From contig CAZOOK010000009.1 in NCBI GenBank assembly GCA_964581385.1, positions 82,806 through 146,805 on the forward strand: DNA of 64,000 nt. Reading direction: 5' to 3'. Below the pieces are notes generated by a model. The model saw only the letters and a program-made list of their open reading frames with translations, did no database searches and had not been told where the DNA came from. The position numbers and the translations under genes are program-made. This document shows positions 32,929 to 42,001 of the stretch, piece by piece. Numbering within the stretch: the first letter of the stretch is position 1; every line of letters starts with the position of its first letter. Origin of the DNA: CAZOOK01 sp964581385. Lineage in GTDB: Bacteria; Pseudomonadota; Gammaproteobacteria; Nevskiales; Nevskiaceae.

Positions 32929-33636
32929 ATGAAAGCTCTTTTCCTGCTGCTCAAGGCCGTCAAGTTCGGCAAAGTGTTGACGACCAGCGGCACCATGCTG
33001 CTCTCGATCGCTGTCTACGCATGGATCTTCGGCTGGAAATACGCGGTGGGCTTCGTGCTGTTGATTTTTGTGCACGAAATGGGGCACTACATTGCCGCCC
33101 GCCGCCGCGGCCTCGACGTCGGCGCGCCCACTTTCATCCCCTTCGTTGGCGCTTGGATTCAGCTCAAGCAATTGCCGCACGATGCCGAGACCGAGGCCTA
33201 CGTCGGCATGGCGGGTCCGCTCGCAGGCTCACTTGGTGCGTTGGCGGTTTATTTCGCGGCGCGGTACTTCGACAGTCCGTTGCTGCTCGCCATCGCTTAT
33301 TCCGGGTTCTTCCTCAACCTGTTCAACCTGATTCCGCTGTCCCCGTTCGACGGCGGCCGTATCACCGCCGTGATATCGCCGAAGCTATGGCTGCTGGGTG
33401 TGCCGGTGCTCGTCGGCCTGTTTTTCTATCGTCCCAGTCCGTTGCTGATCCTGATGGCGATTCTCGCCGCGCCACACGTGATGCAAGCATTGCGCGGACC
33501 GCAGACCGCCGATCAGCATGCTTATTACACGACAGATGCGGAGACGCGAGTGTCCTACGCCGCACTGTACATCGGGCTCGCTGCTTTTCTTGCCATCATG
33601 TGCAGCGAACTACATGAGCAGTTGCCTCACCGCTAA
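32929..33636 (+). CDS. Site-2 protease family (M50) membrane metalloprotease
   Basis: Zinc protease of the inner membrane, 235 residues, with the HEMGH motif in LIFVHEMGHYIAARRRG near residue 47 and the second metal motif in NLIPLSPFDGGRI near 132; all ligands appear present. The AYVGMAGPLAGSLGA segment is also typical. It lacks a PDZ domain, so it is a short form unlike RseP. The frame extends upstream to 32836 inside the DUF2167 gene; the Met at 32929 is preferred. It probably acts with DUF2167; compare the decayed M50 domain at 3118-5601. Confidence 0.9.
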   Translation: MKALFLLLKAVKFGKVLTTSGTMLLSIAVYAWIFGWKYAVGFVLLIFVHEMGHYIAARRRGLDVGAPTFIPFVGAWIQLKQLPHDAETEAYVGMAGPLAGSLGALAVYFAARYFDSPLLLAIAYSGFFLNLFNLIPLSPFDGGRITAVISPKLWLLGVPVLVGLFFYRPSPLLILMAILAAPHVMQALRGPQTADQHAYYTTDAETRVSYAALYIGLAAFLAIMCSELHEQLPHR

Positions 33637-33751
33637 TACGGCGCTGTTCGGAAATTCCGGTGTTGTCCGGGTGCGCCGACGAGAACGTCGTGATCGAATC
33701 ACGGTGACTCGCCGCCGCGATGATGCGACGGCGAATCGCCTGATATGCCAC

Positions 33752-33814
33752 CTTCGGGAATCCGTCTTCGGGAATCCGCGATCGCGCAATCGATCACGGG
33801 CAATCGATCACGGG
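33752..33814. repeat. Two short tandem duplications between convergent genes
   Basis: CTTCGGGAATCCG occurs twice (33752-33764 and 33766-33778) and CAATCGATCACGGG twice in direct tandem (33787-33800, 33801-33814). They lie in the 188-bp gap between the M50 and beta-helix genes, close to the latter's stop. Function not evident; replication slippage is a plain explanation. Confidence 0.7.
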
Positions 33815-33824
33815 GTTACTACAC

Positions 33825-35390
33825 TCAATTCACATCATCGCAGCTGAAGCGCGCATAGTTGCGCCTGGCGCGATTTCCGGTGCTGTCTTCGATTTGGCAC
33901 CGCTGTTGCGCGTCACCATCGTAAGTATTGCTGCTGAAGCTGAGGTCGGGGCCAACCTGGTTATCGAGGGCCACACCGTTTTTCGCGACTCCGCCAATAA
34001 GGTGAACGGCGAGTTGATTGCCGGTGAAATGATTTTCGGTCACGGTCATCTGGTTGACTATATTGTTGGTGACCCGTGCCGCGCCGAGCTCCACTTCGCC
34101 ACCACGCGCTATGAGACCGATCTGATTATTTTCCAGTTGGTTGCCGTCGATCAGGATGTCGCTAACCTGATTGTGGCTCGCCTTGCCGCCAACAATGACC
34201 GCACCGCCATCCAGAGTAATTGCCTGATTGCAATTGCGTACCGAGTTGTTAAGGATTTGTACGTGTTCGATCGCGTCTCCGCGCGCTAAACCGGGAGGCG
34301 CATCAGTGCGGCCCGCCTGCAGCACGATACAGAGGCCCAATGCGTTCGGAGCTCCTTCAGCCTGCGTCAGTTGATTGTCGCTGATCAGGACATCGCTTAC
34401 CGATGAATCGTTAGCGATGCCAGCTCCGAACGGTTCTCCGCCCCACATGCCGATACCCCAGTTATGCACCGATATGGTGTTGCGCTCGACGACGACGTGC
34501 TCGACTGCCGTGTGTCGGAAAAAGCCGGCGGCGCCATCCGATCCGGCGATGTTGAGCGAGGCATCGGTATTGTCCTCGAACACGTTGTCGGTGATCGACA
34601 CATAGCGCGTAGTCGCATCGTCAGCCGCGCCGCCGAGGGCGGCTGCACCAAACACATATAGGCCTTCGATGCCGCCGCGAACCGTGTTGTGGGCAAATGA
34701 CACATTGTCGAGCGTCGCTTTCCTCACTCGACCGCCTGTGGCCGGATTGGCCGCCGCGATGCTGACCACGCTGCCGGTAAATGGTTTGCCGTTGAAGGTA
34801 TTGCCGGTCACGGTGAGGCCGTTCAATGAGCCGCCGTTGACGCTAGTTCCGACCTTCAGCCCCACCAGTTTCATATTGCTGAGAACATTGTCGATGATCG
34901 CGATATCGGTAAGGCTCGCACCTTGAGGATCAACCGCCAGCGAGGTGACAAATCCGGTGAATCCGAGGTTGTGCACGGTGATTTTGGAGCTGGAAATCAT
35001 CAGGCCGACATCAAGCGATGCGGCGTCAGTGAGGACTGCGCCGCCGCCATCGATTTCGTCACCGGCGTTATTAGTCAGTGGGGGTAGCAGCGCTGTCGCA
35101 TTCAGGATCGTGCCAGCGGGAAGAACCACAACGATCTTATCTGCTGAAGCCGCTCCTGGCACGCTCTGGATGTGAACACGCTCTGTGTCACTGAGCGCGT
35201 CAGGGGTCAGGTCTCCATTCGCAAGACGGATGGCTTCTGCCAGAGAGAGCTTGTCGTCGCCGATCTGACCGATCGCATCGATGTCATCGACATTGAGTGT
35301 TGCGACCTCTGAGCGAGCCTGGATGACTGGAGCCAATACTCCAAGCGCAATGGTGGTTACCGCAAGAAAACGCTGACTGTTGAAGCGCAT
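33825..35390 (-). CDS. Secreted right-handed beta-helix protein
   Basis: Exported protein of 521 residues with a signal peptide ending near QARSE. The body is a series of short repeats of the PbH1 type with hydrophobic triplets and Asn ladders: VHNLGFTGF, LTVTGNTFNG, VVERNTISVHNWGIGMWGG, VQILNNSVRNC, ILIDGNQLENNQIGLIARGG. Such helices are found in pectate lyases and polysaccharide-active or adhesive proteins; no catalytic Asp/Arg set was recognised. The start has a strong ribosome site (GGAGGAG). The C-terminus contains two Cys that could pair. Not in an operon. Confidence 0.82.
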   Translation of the reverse strand: MRFNSQRFLAVTTIALGVLAPVIQARSEVATLNVDDIDAIGQIGDDKLSLAEAIRLANGDLTPDALSDTERVHIQSVPGAASADKIVVVLPAGTILNATALLPPLTNNAGDEIDGGGAVLTDAASLDVGLMISSSKITVHNLGFTGFVTSLAVDPQGASLTDIAIIDNVLSNMKLVGLKVGTSVNGGSLNGLTVTGNTFNGKPFTGSVVSIAAANPATGGRVRKATLDNVSFAHNTVRGGIEGLYVFGAAALGGAADDATTRYVSITDNVFEDNTDASLNIAGSDGAAGFFRHTAVEHVVVERNTISVHNWGIGMWGGEPFGAGIANDSSVSDVLISDNQLTQAEGAPNALGLCIVLQAGRTDAPPGLARGDAIEHVQILNNSVRNCNQAITLDGGAVIVGGKASHNQVSDILIDGNQLENNQIGLIARGGEVELGAARVTNNIVNQMTVTENHFTGNQLAVHLIGGVAKNGVALDNQVGPDLSFSSNTYDGDAQQRCQIEDSTGNRARRNYARFSCDDVN

Positions 35391-35801
35391 AGTGATTCTC
35401 CTCCATAGGGTTTAATTTGTTGGGCGCAATCGTGGCGCTCTGTAGTGTTACAGCCGCCGGAGCATTTATCCCCATTTCCAACTATCTGAGGCGATGTGAT
35501 CCCTATGACATTTTCATCGCAACATTAATTCTCTAGTTGGTTCTTTCTGAGAATATATGAATGTATATTTACTGTTCAGTCAAGTACAGATATTAATTTT
35601 CGGGACCGGAGCATCAAGTGTGATCGTGCAAATTGATACTTTTGGACGAATAATCCGGATGGTTAATTTAGATCGATTGCACCGCAGCATTGAGAACTTG
35701 TGTTCTCAATTGTCGAATCGATGTGGGCCGATGAATGAAGATCGTTTTGACAGCGGGGAATTTAGGTGGCATGAGCGATACTTGCGGGTCACATCAGACA
35801 T
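35391..35801. other. AT-rich gene-free stretch with a 9-bp hairpin
   Basis: No gene is supported. The sequence is clearly richer in A+T than the flanks. At 35689-35710, ATTGAGAAC and GTTCTCAAT form a perfect 9-bp dyad around TTGT, with an inner GAACTTGTGTTC. A plus-strand frame from 35557 crosses here but continues antisense into the amidase gene and has no plausible composition. The left part should hold the promoter of the beta-helix gene. Confidence 0.5.
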
Positions 35802-37280
35802 TTATCGCAATTCCGGCCGCCGCTCCGCCCATGGTCGCGCTTGTTCCAGCTGGGCCGCGAGCCTGAACAATGTTGCTTCGTCGCCGCACCGGGCGATGAA
35901 CTGGACACCCACCGGCAGCCCATCGGCGGACCAGTGCAGTGGTACGGACATGCTTGGTGTGCCGGTCAGGTTCGATAGTTGCGTGAATGGGGTGCGCTGC
36001 AGCTCTTCACGGGCGATCCGTTCGACGATGCCGCTTTTCCACAGCAGTTTTCCTGCGCGCAATGCGAGCACGATATGGGTTAGCGCCTTTTGAATTGGCG
36101 AATGCTCCAACTCTCCGATCCGTGCCGGTGGCAGCGCGACGGTCGGGGTCAGATATAGATCACAACGACTGTGGAATTCGCCGAGCGCGCGCGCAAACAG
36201 GTTCCACTGCCGCCGCAGCGCAACGTAGTCGCCGCTCCGGACGCCACGTCCCAACAGCGCCAACACGCGTGTATCGGGTTCAAATTCGCGTTCGCTCGCG
36301 CCAGTCAATTTGCGCGCCTCGGCAAGGCTCGCAGCGACATTGCCAAAGTAGAGCATGAAGTAGCAGTGCGCGAGCGCGTTGCCATCAATGGCGGGTTCCG
36401 CTGGTTCGACTTCGTGACCGAGGCTCGCCAGCAGTTGCGCTGTATTTTCGACGGCAGCGATGCATTCGCTATGCACCGGAGTGCCGAGCGGCGAACGTGT
36501 GCAGAAGCCGATGCGCAGACGTCCCGGATCGCGACGGATTTCTTCAGCATAAGGAAGCGTCGGCGGGGCGATGATGAATGGCGCGCCGGTGTCGGCGCCG
36601 GCGATCGCGTCGAGCATGCGCGCCGAATCACGCACGCTGCGCGTGAGGACGTGGTCGCCGGATGCGCCTTCCCAGATTTCGCCATCGCGCGGACCCGCCG
36701 GCACGCGTCCACGTGAAGGACGCAGCCCAAACAGGCCGCAGAACGATGCGGGAATGCGGATTGAGCCGCCGCCGTCGGAGGCGCCGGCCATCGGGACGAT
36801 GCCGGCCGCGACAGCGGCAGCCGCACCGCCGGAACTGCCGCCCGGGGTGCGCGACAAATCCCAGGGATTGCGGGTGGCTCCGAACAGCCGGCTTTCGGTC
36901 CGGGCCTTCAGCGCAAATTCCGGTGTTGCGGTCTTTCCGAAAATCACCAGACCGGCGGCCAGAAAGCGCGCAACTACTTTTGCGTGGCACTCAGGCTTCC
37001 AGTTGCGCAATGCGTGGCAGCCGGCGGTGGTGGGAACGCCGGCATAGTCCTGGTGGATATCCTTGATGAGAAACGGCACGCCGGCGAACGGGCCGCTGAG
37101 TGCCGAGCCGGCGCGCGCGCGTCCAATTTCGGTCATCGGAATGTTGATCGCGTTGATGCGCGGATTCAGCGCGTCGGCGCATTCGAGCGCGGCTTCGAGA
37201 AGTTCCGCCGCGGTCACTTCTCCGCGTGCGATCAATTCCGCGAGGCTTGTTGCGTCGTACCGCGCGTATTCCTTGAACAT
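35802..37280 (-). CDS. Amidase, amidase-signature family
   Basis: Hydrolase of the amidase signature family (GatA-like fold), 492 residues, cytoplasmic. The catalytic triad is present: Lys in FLIKDIHQDYAG near residue 80, and the Ser loop GGSSGGAAAAVAAGIVPMAG with the cis-Ser and nucleophile Ser in DGGGSIRIPASFCGLFGLRP. It lacks GatB/GatC neighbours, and the C-terminus is divergent, so it is a general amidase rather than tRNA amidotransferase; substrate unknown. The Met at 37280 starts the conserved MFKEYARYDATSLAELI; an upstream extension to 37385 overlaps yjbQ and is unlikely. Confidence 0.9.
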   Translation of the reverse strand: MFKEYARYDATSLAELIARGEVTAAELLEAALECADALNPRINAINIPMTEIGRARAGSALSGPFAGVPFLIKDIHQDYAGVPTTAGCHALRNWKPECHAKVVARFLAAGLVIFGKTATPEFALKARTESRLFGATRNPWDLSRTPGGSSGGAAAAVAAGIVPMAGASDGGGSIRIPASFCGLFGLRPSRGRVPAGPRDGEIWEGASGDHVLTRSVRDSARMLDAIAGADTGAPFIIAPPTLPYAEEIRRDPGRLRIGFCTRSPLGTPVHSECIAAVENTAQLLASLGHEVEPAEPAIDGNALAHCYFMLYFGNVAASLAEARKLTGASEREFEPDTRVLALLGRGVRSGDYVALRRQWNLFARALGEFHSRCDLYLTPTVALPPARIGELEHSPIQKALTHIVLALRAGKLLWKSGIVERIAREELQRTPFTQLSNLTGTPSMSVPLHWSADGLPVGVQFIARCGDEATLFRLAAQLEQARPWAERRPELR

Positions 37281-37309
37281 GCGGCTTCTATGGATTTCCG
37301 GATGGAAAA

Positions 37310-37741
37310 CTATGCGGCGGTCTCCGCTTCGCCTTGCAGTGTAACTACGATCTCGCGCTGATGATTGGCTTTGCGGTGCTCCCACAGAAAAATTCCCTGC
37401 CAGGTACCGAGTGCAAGGCGGCCGCCGCGAATCGGCACGGTCAATTCGTAGCCGGCAAACAGGTTGCGTACATGCGCGGGCATGTCGTCGTTGCCTTCAA
37501 CCGTATGGCGGAACAATACGTCGCTGCCGAGCGTCAATTGCTGTGCGAAATGCTCCAGATCGTTGCGTACGTCGTCGTCGGCATTTTCCGTGACGCACAG
37601 CGACGCACTCGTATGGCGCAGAAACAGATGGCAGAGGCCGATTGTTATGTTGGCTTCACTGACACGCCTGGTGACATCTACCGTCAATTCGGTGAAGCCG
37701 CGCCCGCGAGTCTGGACCAGAATTTTCGATTGTTTCCACAT
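37310..37741 (-). CDS. yjbQ: YjbQ-family secondary thiamine-phosphate synthase-like protein
   Basis: Small conserved protein of the UPF0047/YjbQ family, 143 residues. GLCHLFLRHTSASLCVTENA carries the conserved His and the HTSAS motif; DLEHFAQQLTLG and HTVEGNDDMPAHVRNLF with metal-binding His follow, and GTWQGIFLWEHR is the family C-terminal block. E. coli YjbQ has weak thiamine phosphate synthase activity; the physiological role is uncertain. It lies 21 bp after the DUF486 gene and 29 bp before the amidase gene on the same strand, so the three may be co-transcribed. Confidence 0.9.
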   Translation of the reverse strand: MWKQSKILVQTRGRGFTELTVDVTRRVSEANITIGLCHLFLRHTSASLCVTENADDDVRNDLEHFAQQLTLGSDVLFRHTVEGNDDMPAHVRNLFAGYELTVPIRGGRLALGTWQGIFLWEHRKANHQREIVVTLQGEAETAA

Positions 37742-37762
37742 GTGCCGGATTTTATCGCGAGG

Positions 37763-38110
37763 TCAGCGCCGGAACATGAAATACACCGCGCCCATCATGC
37801 ACAGGCCGGCATACAGGTAATCGAGCTTGATCGGCTGTTTCATGTACAGCAGCGCAAACGGTACGAACACGCTCAGCGTGATGACTTCCTGGAGGATCTT
37901 GAGTTGCGACAGACTCAGTTCGGTGAAGCCGATGCGGTTACCCGGTACCTGCAGCAGATACTCGAAGAATGCCACGCCCCAGGAGACGATGGCGGCGATA
38001 TACCAGGGTCGGCCGCCGAGGGTTTTCAGATGGCCGTACCACGCATAAGTCATGAAGCAATTCGACAGCGTCAGCAGACCGATGGTCTGCGCGATCGGCA
38101 ACCAGCGCAT
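37763..38110 (-). CDS. DMT-family membrane protein, DUF486
   Basis: Small inner-membrane protein of 115 residues with four predicted helices (LPIAQTIGLLTLSNCFMTYA, WYIAAIVSWGVAFFEYLLQ, LQEVITLSVFVPFALLYM, DYLYAGLCMMGAVYFMF). The VPGNRIG and LSQLKILQEVITL segments are typical for DUF486, a half-size member of the drug/metabolite transporter group. The Met at 38110 has GAGGAGAT just upstream; the longer frame to 38185 is not used. Transport substrate unknown. Confidence 0.88.
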   Translation of the reverse strand: MRWLPIAQTIGLLTLSNCFMTYAWYGHLKTLGGRPWYIAAIVSWGVAFFEYLLQVPGNRIGFTELSLSQLKILQEVITLSVFVPFALLYMKQPIKLDYLYAGLCMMGAVYFMFRR

Positions 38111-38258
38111 CGGGATCTCCTCGATTGGATGGATCGCGAGAATGATACTAGGGGTGCCGTCAAATCCCTTGCTTGCCGCGCCCAAGGGATTTGACGATGG
38201 ACCCGGCGCCGCGCGTGGAACCGTTACCGGCAGCAGGCCCCGGAGCGAGCCTGGCCAC

Positions 38259-38954
38259 TCAGAACGGATTCCACGATTTCTGCTGCGTGAAAGTCAGATA
38301 GCCGACGCTGGCACCCGCACGCAGGCCCACGCCGGTGCGGATCGGTGCCAGTGTGATCTGGCCCGCGCGCAGATAGTTGAGGCCGACGCCGGCGACGAGG
38401 TAAAGGCTGCCATCGACGCCCGGAAACTTCTGAAACAGATCGCGCGTCCAGTGCAGGTTATAAACAAGCGTGAACACTTTCGACGCATTGCCGCCGAAAT
38501 CCCAACCCACGGACGGGCCCTGCCAGTACACCTGGGTGGCGCCGCCGCCCTTGTAGTAAAGCTGGCCTTCGCCATAGCGCAGGCCGACGAAGAAAGCGCC
38601 GGAGCCTTCGCTGCCCTGGATGTATGCATTCGGCTGTCCCAGTTCCTTGAACACTTTTTCCACGGCTTTGGCGAGACCTTCGGTGGTCCCGCCGAAGAAT
38701 TTGTCTGCCGCTTGCAAGGTTTCGTCTTTGCTATAGGTTGCCGGCCCGACGTCTCCCGACTGAGGTTGTGCAGGCAATTGTGACGGCGCCGGTGCTTGCT
38801 GTTCGGTGGGAGTCGTCTGAACCGGTACCGGTTGCTCGGCGATCGGAGGGGGGATCTGCGCTGGTATGGTGTCCGCTGCCGTTGACAGCGATAGCGTGAA
38901 CAGGGTACCGGTGAGCATCGCCATCGTCAGACGCAGAGTCTTGCGCAGCTTCAT
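38259..38954 (-). CDS. DUF1134 (EipA-like) envelope protein
   Basis: Exported protein of 231 residues. A signal peptide lies at about 1-27, followed by a Pro/Gln-rich low-complexity linker (about 30-70), then the DUF1134 domain starting near ATYSKDETLQAADKFFGG and containing GSGAFFVGLRYGEGQLYYKGG and VGWDFGGNASKVFTLVYNL. The Brucella homologue EipA is needed for envelope integrity. The start at 38954 has GGAGAG upstream. It is divergent from the rhodanese-tolC pair. Confidence 0.88.
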   Translation of the reverse strand: MKLRKTLRLTMAMLTGTLFTLSLSTAADTIPAQIPPPIAEQPVPVQTTPTEQQAPAPSQLPAQPQSGDVGPATYSKDETLQAADKFFGGTTEGLAKAVEKVFKELGQPNAYIQGSEGSGAFFVGLRYGEGQLYYKGGGATQVYWQGPSVGWDFGGNASKVFTLVYNLHWTRDLFQKFPGVDGSLYLVAGVGLNYLRAGQITLAPIRTGVGLRAGASVGYLTFTQQKSWNPF

Positions 38955-39120
38955 TCTGTCTCTCCAATTCAAACAGGTCGGCCGAAATTCATGGTGTGAC
39001 CGGCGGGATGCGGACGGGTTCAGTTTTAACCTGTCCACGGTAGCTTGCTTAACCGATCTCAACGGTCGCCTATGCTACGCTTCTGCGCTGCCGGAAACCC
39101 GATTGTTCAACCGACTCCTC

Positions 39121-39435
39121 ATGCGTAACCTGACTCCATTCGAACTCAAGACATTGCTGGCCAAGGGCGGATTGACTTTGCTCGATGTGCGCATGCCGGA
39201 AGAGGTGGCGATCGCCTCTCTGCCGGGAGCGATGGTGATTCCTCTTGCGGAACTGCCGGCACGCTACGCCGAAATACCGCGCGAGCAGCCCGTCGTGGCC
39301 TTTTGCCATCACGGCGTACGCAGCGAATCGGCGGGGCGCTTTCTTGAACGTAACGGGTTTTCAGATGTCTCGCACTTGAGCGGTGGAATCGATGCCTGGT
39401 CGGAACTCGTCGATCCCTCGGTTCCTCGCTACTGA
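39121..39435 (+). CDS. Rhodanese-like sulfurtransferase
   Basis: Single-domain rhodanese of 104 residues. The active-site Cys is in FCHHGVRSES near residue 61, and the LTLLDVRMPEEVAIASLPGA and HLSGGIDAWSELVDP blocks are typical. It should carry a persulfide on Cys; the partner is unknown. The ATG at 39121 gives a domain-sized protein; the frame upstream is not conserved in look. It lies 21 bp before tolC, an arrangement common in Pseudomonas and Xanthomonas relatives. Confidence 0.9.
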   Translation: MRNLTPFELKTLLAKGGLTLLDVRMPEEVAIASLPGAMVIPLAELPARYAEIPREQPVVAFCHHGVRSESAGRFLERNGFSDVSHLSGGIDAWSELVDPSVPRY

Positions 39436-39456
39436 TTTACGAACCGACAGCCTCCT

Positions 39457-40854
39457 ATGCGTCTTCCGATCGTCAGCGCCGCACTATGTCTGATAACCAT
39501 CATGCCTATTACGGCGCAGGCTGACGATATGCCCGGGATTTTTCAGCTCGCGCCGCAGATAACGGGTGTGCCAGTTGCAGCGCAAACCAACGAACTGCTC
39601 GACATCTTTCATTTCGCGCAAGAGCAGGACATGACCCTGCAGACTGCGCTGCATCAGCGCGACGCCTCCGTTGAGGTACATCCGCAAGCGCTGTCGGTGT
39701 TGCTGCCGCAGCTCGGAGCGACCGCCGGCGCGGAACGTGATCGCACGCATCAGCTTTCGCAGAACCGCGCCTTTGTCACCAACAACGTCGGCACCGCGTA
39801 CTACAACCAGGAAAGCTACGGACTCAATCTGTCGCAGACAGTATTCGACTGGTCTGCGTTCAAGACGCTGGCGAAAGCCGATCAACTTGTTGCGCAAGCA
39901 CAGGCGACTTATCGCGCGGCGGAGCAGGGCTTGATCTTCCGTGTCGCCGACGCTTACTTCAATGTGCTCAACGCACAGGACACGCTGCGCGCCGACATGG
40001 ACGCGCAGACCGCATACCAGCAGCAATTGCAGCAGGCGCAGAAAAAATTCCAGGTCGGGCTCGCTGCTATCACTGACGTGCGCAACGCGCAGGCGGCGTA
40101 TGACACCAGTGCCGCCGCCGTGATCGGCGACCAACGCGCGCTCGACAGTACAAAGCGCTCACTCGGGCAGATCGTCGGAAAACCGATCGAGGCCGTTGCC
40201 GGGCTGCGCGACGATATTCCGCTGGAGCGACCGAACCCAGCCGCTGAAGATGAGTGGGTGAAGACGGCGGCACAGGACAACCCGACCTTACTGAGTTATC
40301 GCTATGCGGCGGATGCCGCGCGCAACGACGTGCAGAATTATCGTGGCAAGTATCTGCCGACGCTCAGCGTCGTCGGCGCCACGCAGCGGCAGAAGTCGGA
40401 TTACGAATTCAGCGGCGACACGATCAATGACACCATCGGCCTGCAGCTCAACTTGAACCTGTTCGAAGGTGGGCTCGTCGCCTCGCAGGTCCGGCAGGCG
40501 ATCGCCACCTGGAAGCAGGCGCAAGCCCAATACGAAGGTCAACGCCGCACCGTGGATCAGGGCGCGCGCGATGCCTACGAAGGGGTTATCAGCGGCATCG
40601 CCGGCGTCAATGCGAACCGGCAGGCCGTGCTGTCCAATCAGACCAGCCTCGCAGCGACGCAGGTCGGCCTCAAGGTCGGTACGCGCACGGAAGTCGATGT
40701 GCTCAATGCGCAGCAGACCTTAGCCGCGGCGCAGCGCAGTTACTACCAATCGCGCTACGACTATCTGCGCAGTGTGCTATCGCTGAAGCAACAGGCCGGG
40801 CGGCTGACCGAAAGTGATCTGGCGGCGATCGATAATTTACTGGTGGCCCGATAG
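39457..40854 (+). CDS. tolC: TolC family outer-membrane channel
   Basis: Outer-membrane channel-tunnel of 465 residues, non-lipidated, with a signal peptide ending TAQAD. Two helical repeats are visible (about 55-240 and 260-450); RVADAYFNVLNAQDTLRA, QKKFQVGLAAITDVRNAQA and VGTRTEVDVLNAQQTLAAA are the TolC hallmark segments. It probably serves type I secretion or RND/ABC pumps such as the MacAB-like set at 21.7-26 kb. Preceded closely by rhodanese. waaA, which often follows, is not here. Confidence 0.93.
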   Translation: MRLPIVSAALCLITIMPITAQADDMPGIFQLAPQITGVPVAAQTNELLDIFHFAQEQDMTLQTALHQRDASVEVHPQALSVLLPQLGATAGAERDRTHQLSQNRAFVTNNVGTAYYNQESYGLNLSQTVFDWSAFKTLAKADQLVAQAQATYRAAEQGLIFRVADAYFNVLNAQDTLRADMDAQTAYQQQLQQAQKKFQVGLAAITDVRNAQAAYDTSAAAVIGDQRALDSTKRSLGQIVGKPIEAVAGLRDDIPLERPNPAAEDEWVKTAAQDNPTLLSYRYAADAARNDVQNYRGKYLPTLSVVGATQRQKSDYEFSGDTINDTIGLQLNLNLFEGGLVASQVRQAIATWKQAQAQYEGQRRTVDQGARDAYEGVISGIAGVNANRQAVLSNQTSLAATQVGLKVGTRTEVDVLNAQQTLAAAQRSYYQSRYDYLRSVLSLKQQAGRLTESDLAAIDNLLVAR

Positions 40855-40899
40855 GCGTTGCTGGATGACCGTCCGCTCGGCAGTATCGACTTTCCCGTG

Positions 40900-41988
40900 T
40901 CACCAAGCTTCCATCACCGCATCGACCGGAAACGGAATGTCGAACCGTGTCCAAACCGCAGCCACGCGTTCGATCGCCGGTTGTGCGCGTGCCATCCATT
41001 CCGGGTGACGGCGCCGCTGCTCGTCGGAAACCGCGAATGGCTTTGGTTCGCTTTCATTGTCATAGCGGCGGTGAAACTGTCGTGCCAGCAATTCCATCCG
41101 CTCCTTGCCGTAGACGACGACGCGCAGGTCGCGATTCGCCGATAGGCCGGTGGTGGCGATGTAGTAGTGGTACTGCTCCCAGTAGCGCAGATATGCGTCG
41201 AAGTAATCCATGCGCAGCAGTTCATCGAGCGTGCAGCCGGTGTAGAGCAGGTCGCGCCGGCACCAGTCCTCGATGTTGGAGCGCATCGTGAAACGTCCAT
41301 TCGGCGGCAGTCCGCCCGATTTTTCATAAGTCGAGATGCACGCGGTGACCGGATGCCGCAAGGTCACAACGTGTTCGACCGCTTCGCCGAGAACGCGATG
41401 AAAGAATCCGCCGGCGTAGATGCCCTTCGTGAGTTTTTTGGGCACGATGATTTTTCCCGAATGGCGGCGATCATTGCCGAAGTAGATCTCGACCATGGTC
41501 AGATATTCGGCCATTGTTTGCAGGCTCAGAATCCAGCTATTGCTGCCTGCGGCCAGCTCAAATGGCCCGGCTTCCGGGAAGCCATCGTGCGCAAGTGCAT
41601 TGGGAACCGCGACCGGATCGCGGCCGAGTGCGCTAAACAGCTCGGCGGTCAGATATGAGCCGCCGGTTCGCGGAATACCGATGACATTCACGAAGTGGAA
41701 GCGCCTCTGCAATTCGTGCAGCGGTGCTGGTTGCCCGGTCATCAGCGCCAGCAGCAATCCATAGGCGCGTGAAATAATGGTGCGACCGCGCTCATCCGCC
41801 ATCACCCGCGCCGCGCTCTCGGTGGCACGCCGATGGACATCTCGCTGCGTGTGATCGAGCGCTTCGGAGCGCTGGTCCGCCCACTGATGGGCGCCGAACT
41901 CGCGTCCGTCGAGCAAGTGAGCGATGAAATCGATGAACGCCGGCGACGCCGGCAGTTCACGATCACTCAGTTTGATTTCTACGCCCAT
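40900..41988 (-). CDS. Sulfotransferase family protein
   Basis: Second sulfotransferase in the window, 362 residues, not closely similar to the one at 161. The PAPS loop is VNVIGIPRTGGSYLTAELFS near 100; the 3'-phosphate region is HVVTLRHPVTACISTYEKSG near 215. About 90 N-terminal residues precede the fold. It lies 13 bp after the SapC-family gene on the same strand and is probably translated from the same message. Acceptor unknown. Cytoplasmic; no signal peptide. Confidence 0.85.
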   Translation of the reverse strand: MGVEIKLSDRELPASPAFIDFIAHLLDGREFGAHQWADQRSEALDHTQRDVHRRATESAARVMADERGRTIISRAYGLLLALMTGQPAPLHELQRRFHFVNVIGIPRTGGSYLTAELFSALGRDPVAVPNALAHDGFPEAGPFELAAGSNSWILSLQTMAEYLTMVEIYFGNDRRHSGKIIVPKKLTKGIYAGGFFHRVLGEAVEHVVTLRHPVTACISTYEKSGGLPPNGRFTMRSNIEDWCRRDLLYTGCTLDELLRMDYFDAYLRYWEQYHYYIATTGLSANRDLRVVVYGKERMELLARQFHRRYDNESEPKPFAVSDEQRRRHPEWMARAQPAIERVAAVWTRFDIPFPVDAVMEAW

Positions 41989-42001
41989 GGCAATCTGTCG
42001 G

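Noticed and set aside
35557..36093. Plus-strand 178-codon frame over the AT-rich stretch
   Set aside because: Its second half is antisense to the amidase gene, and the first half has no protein-like features.
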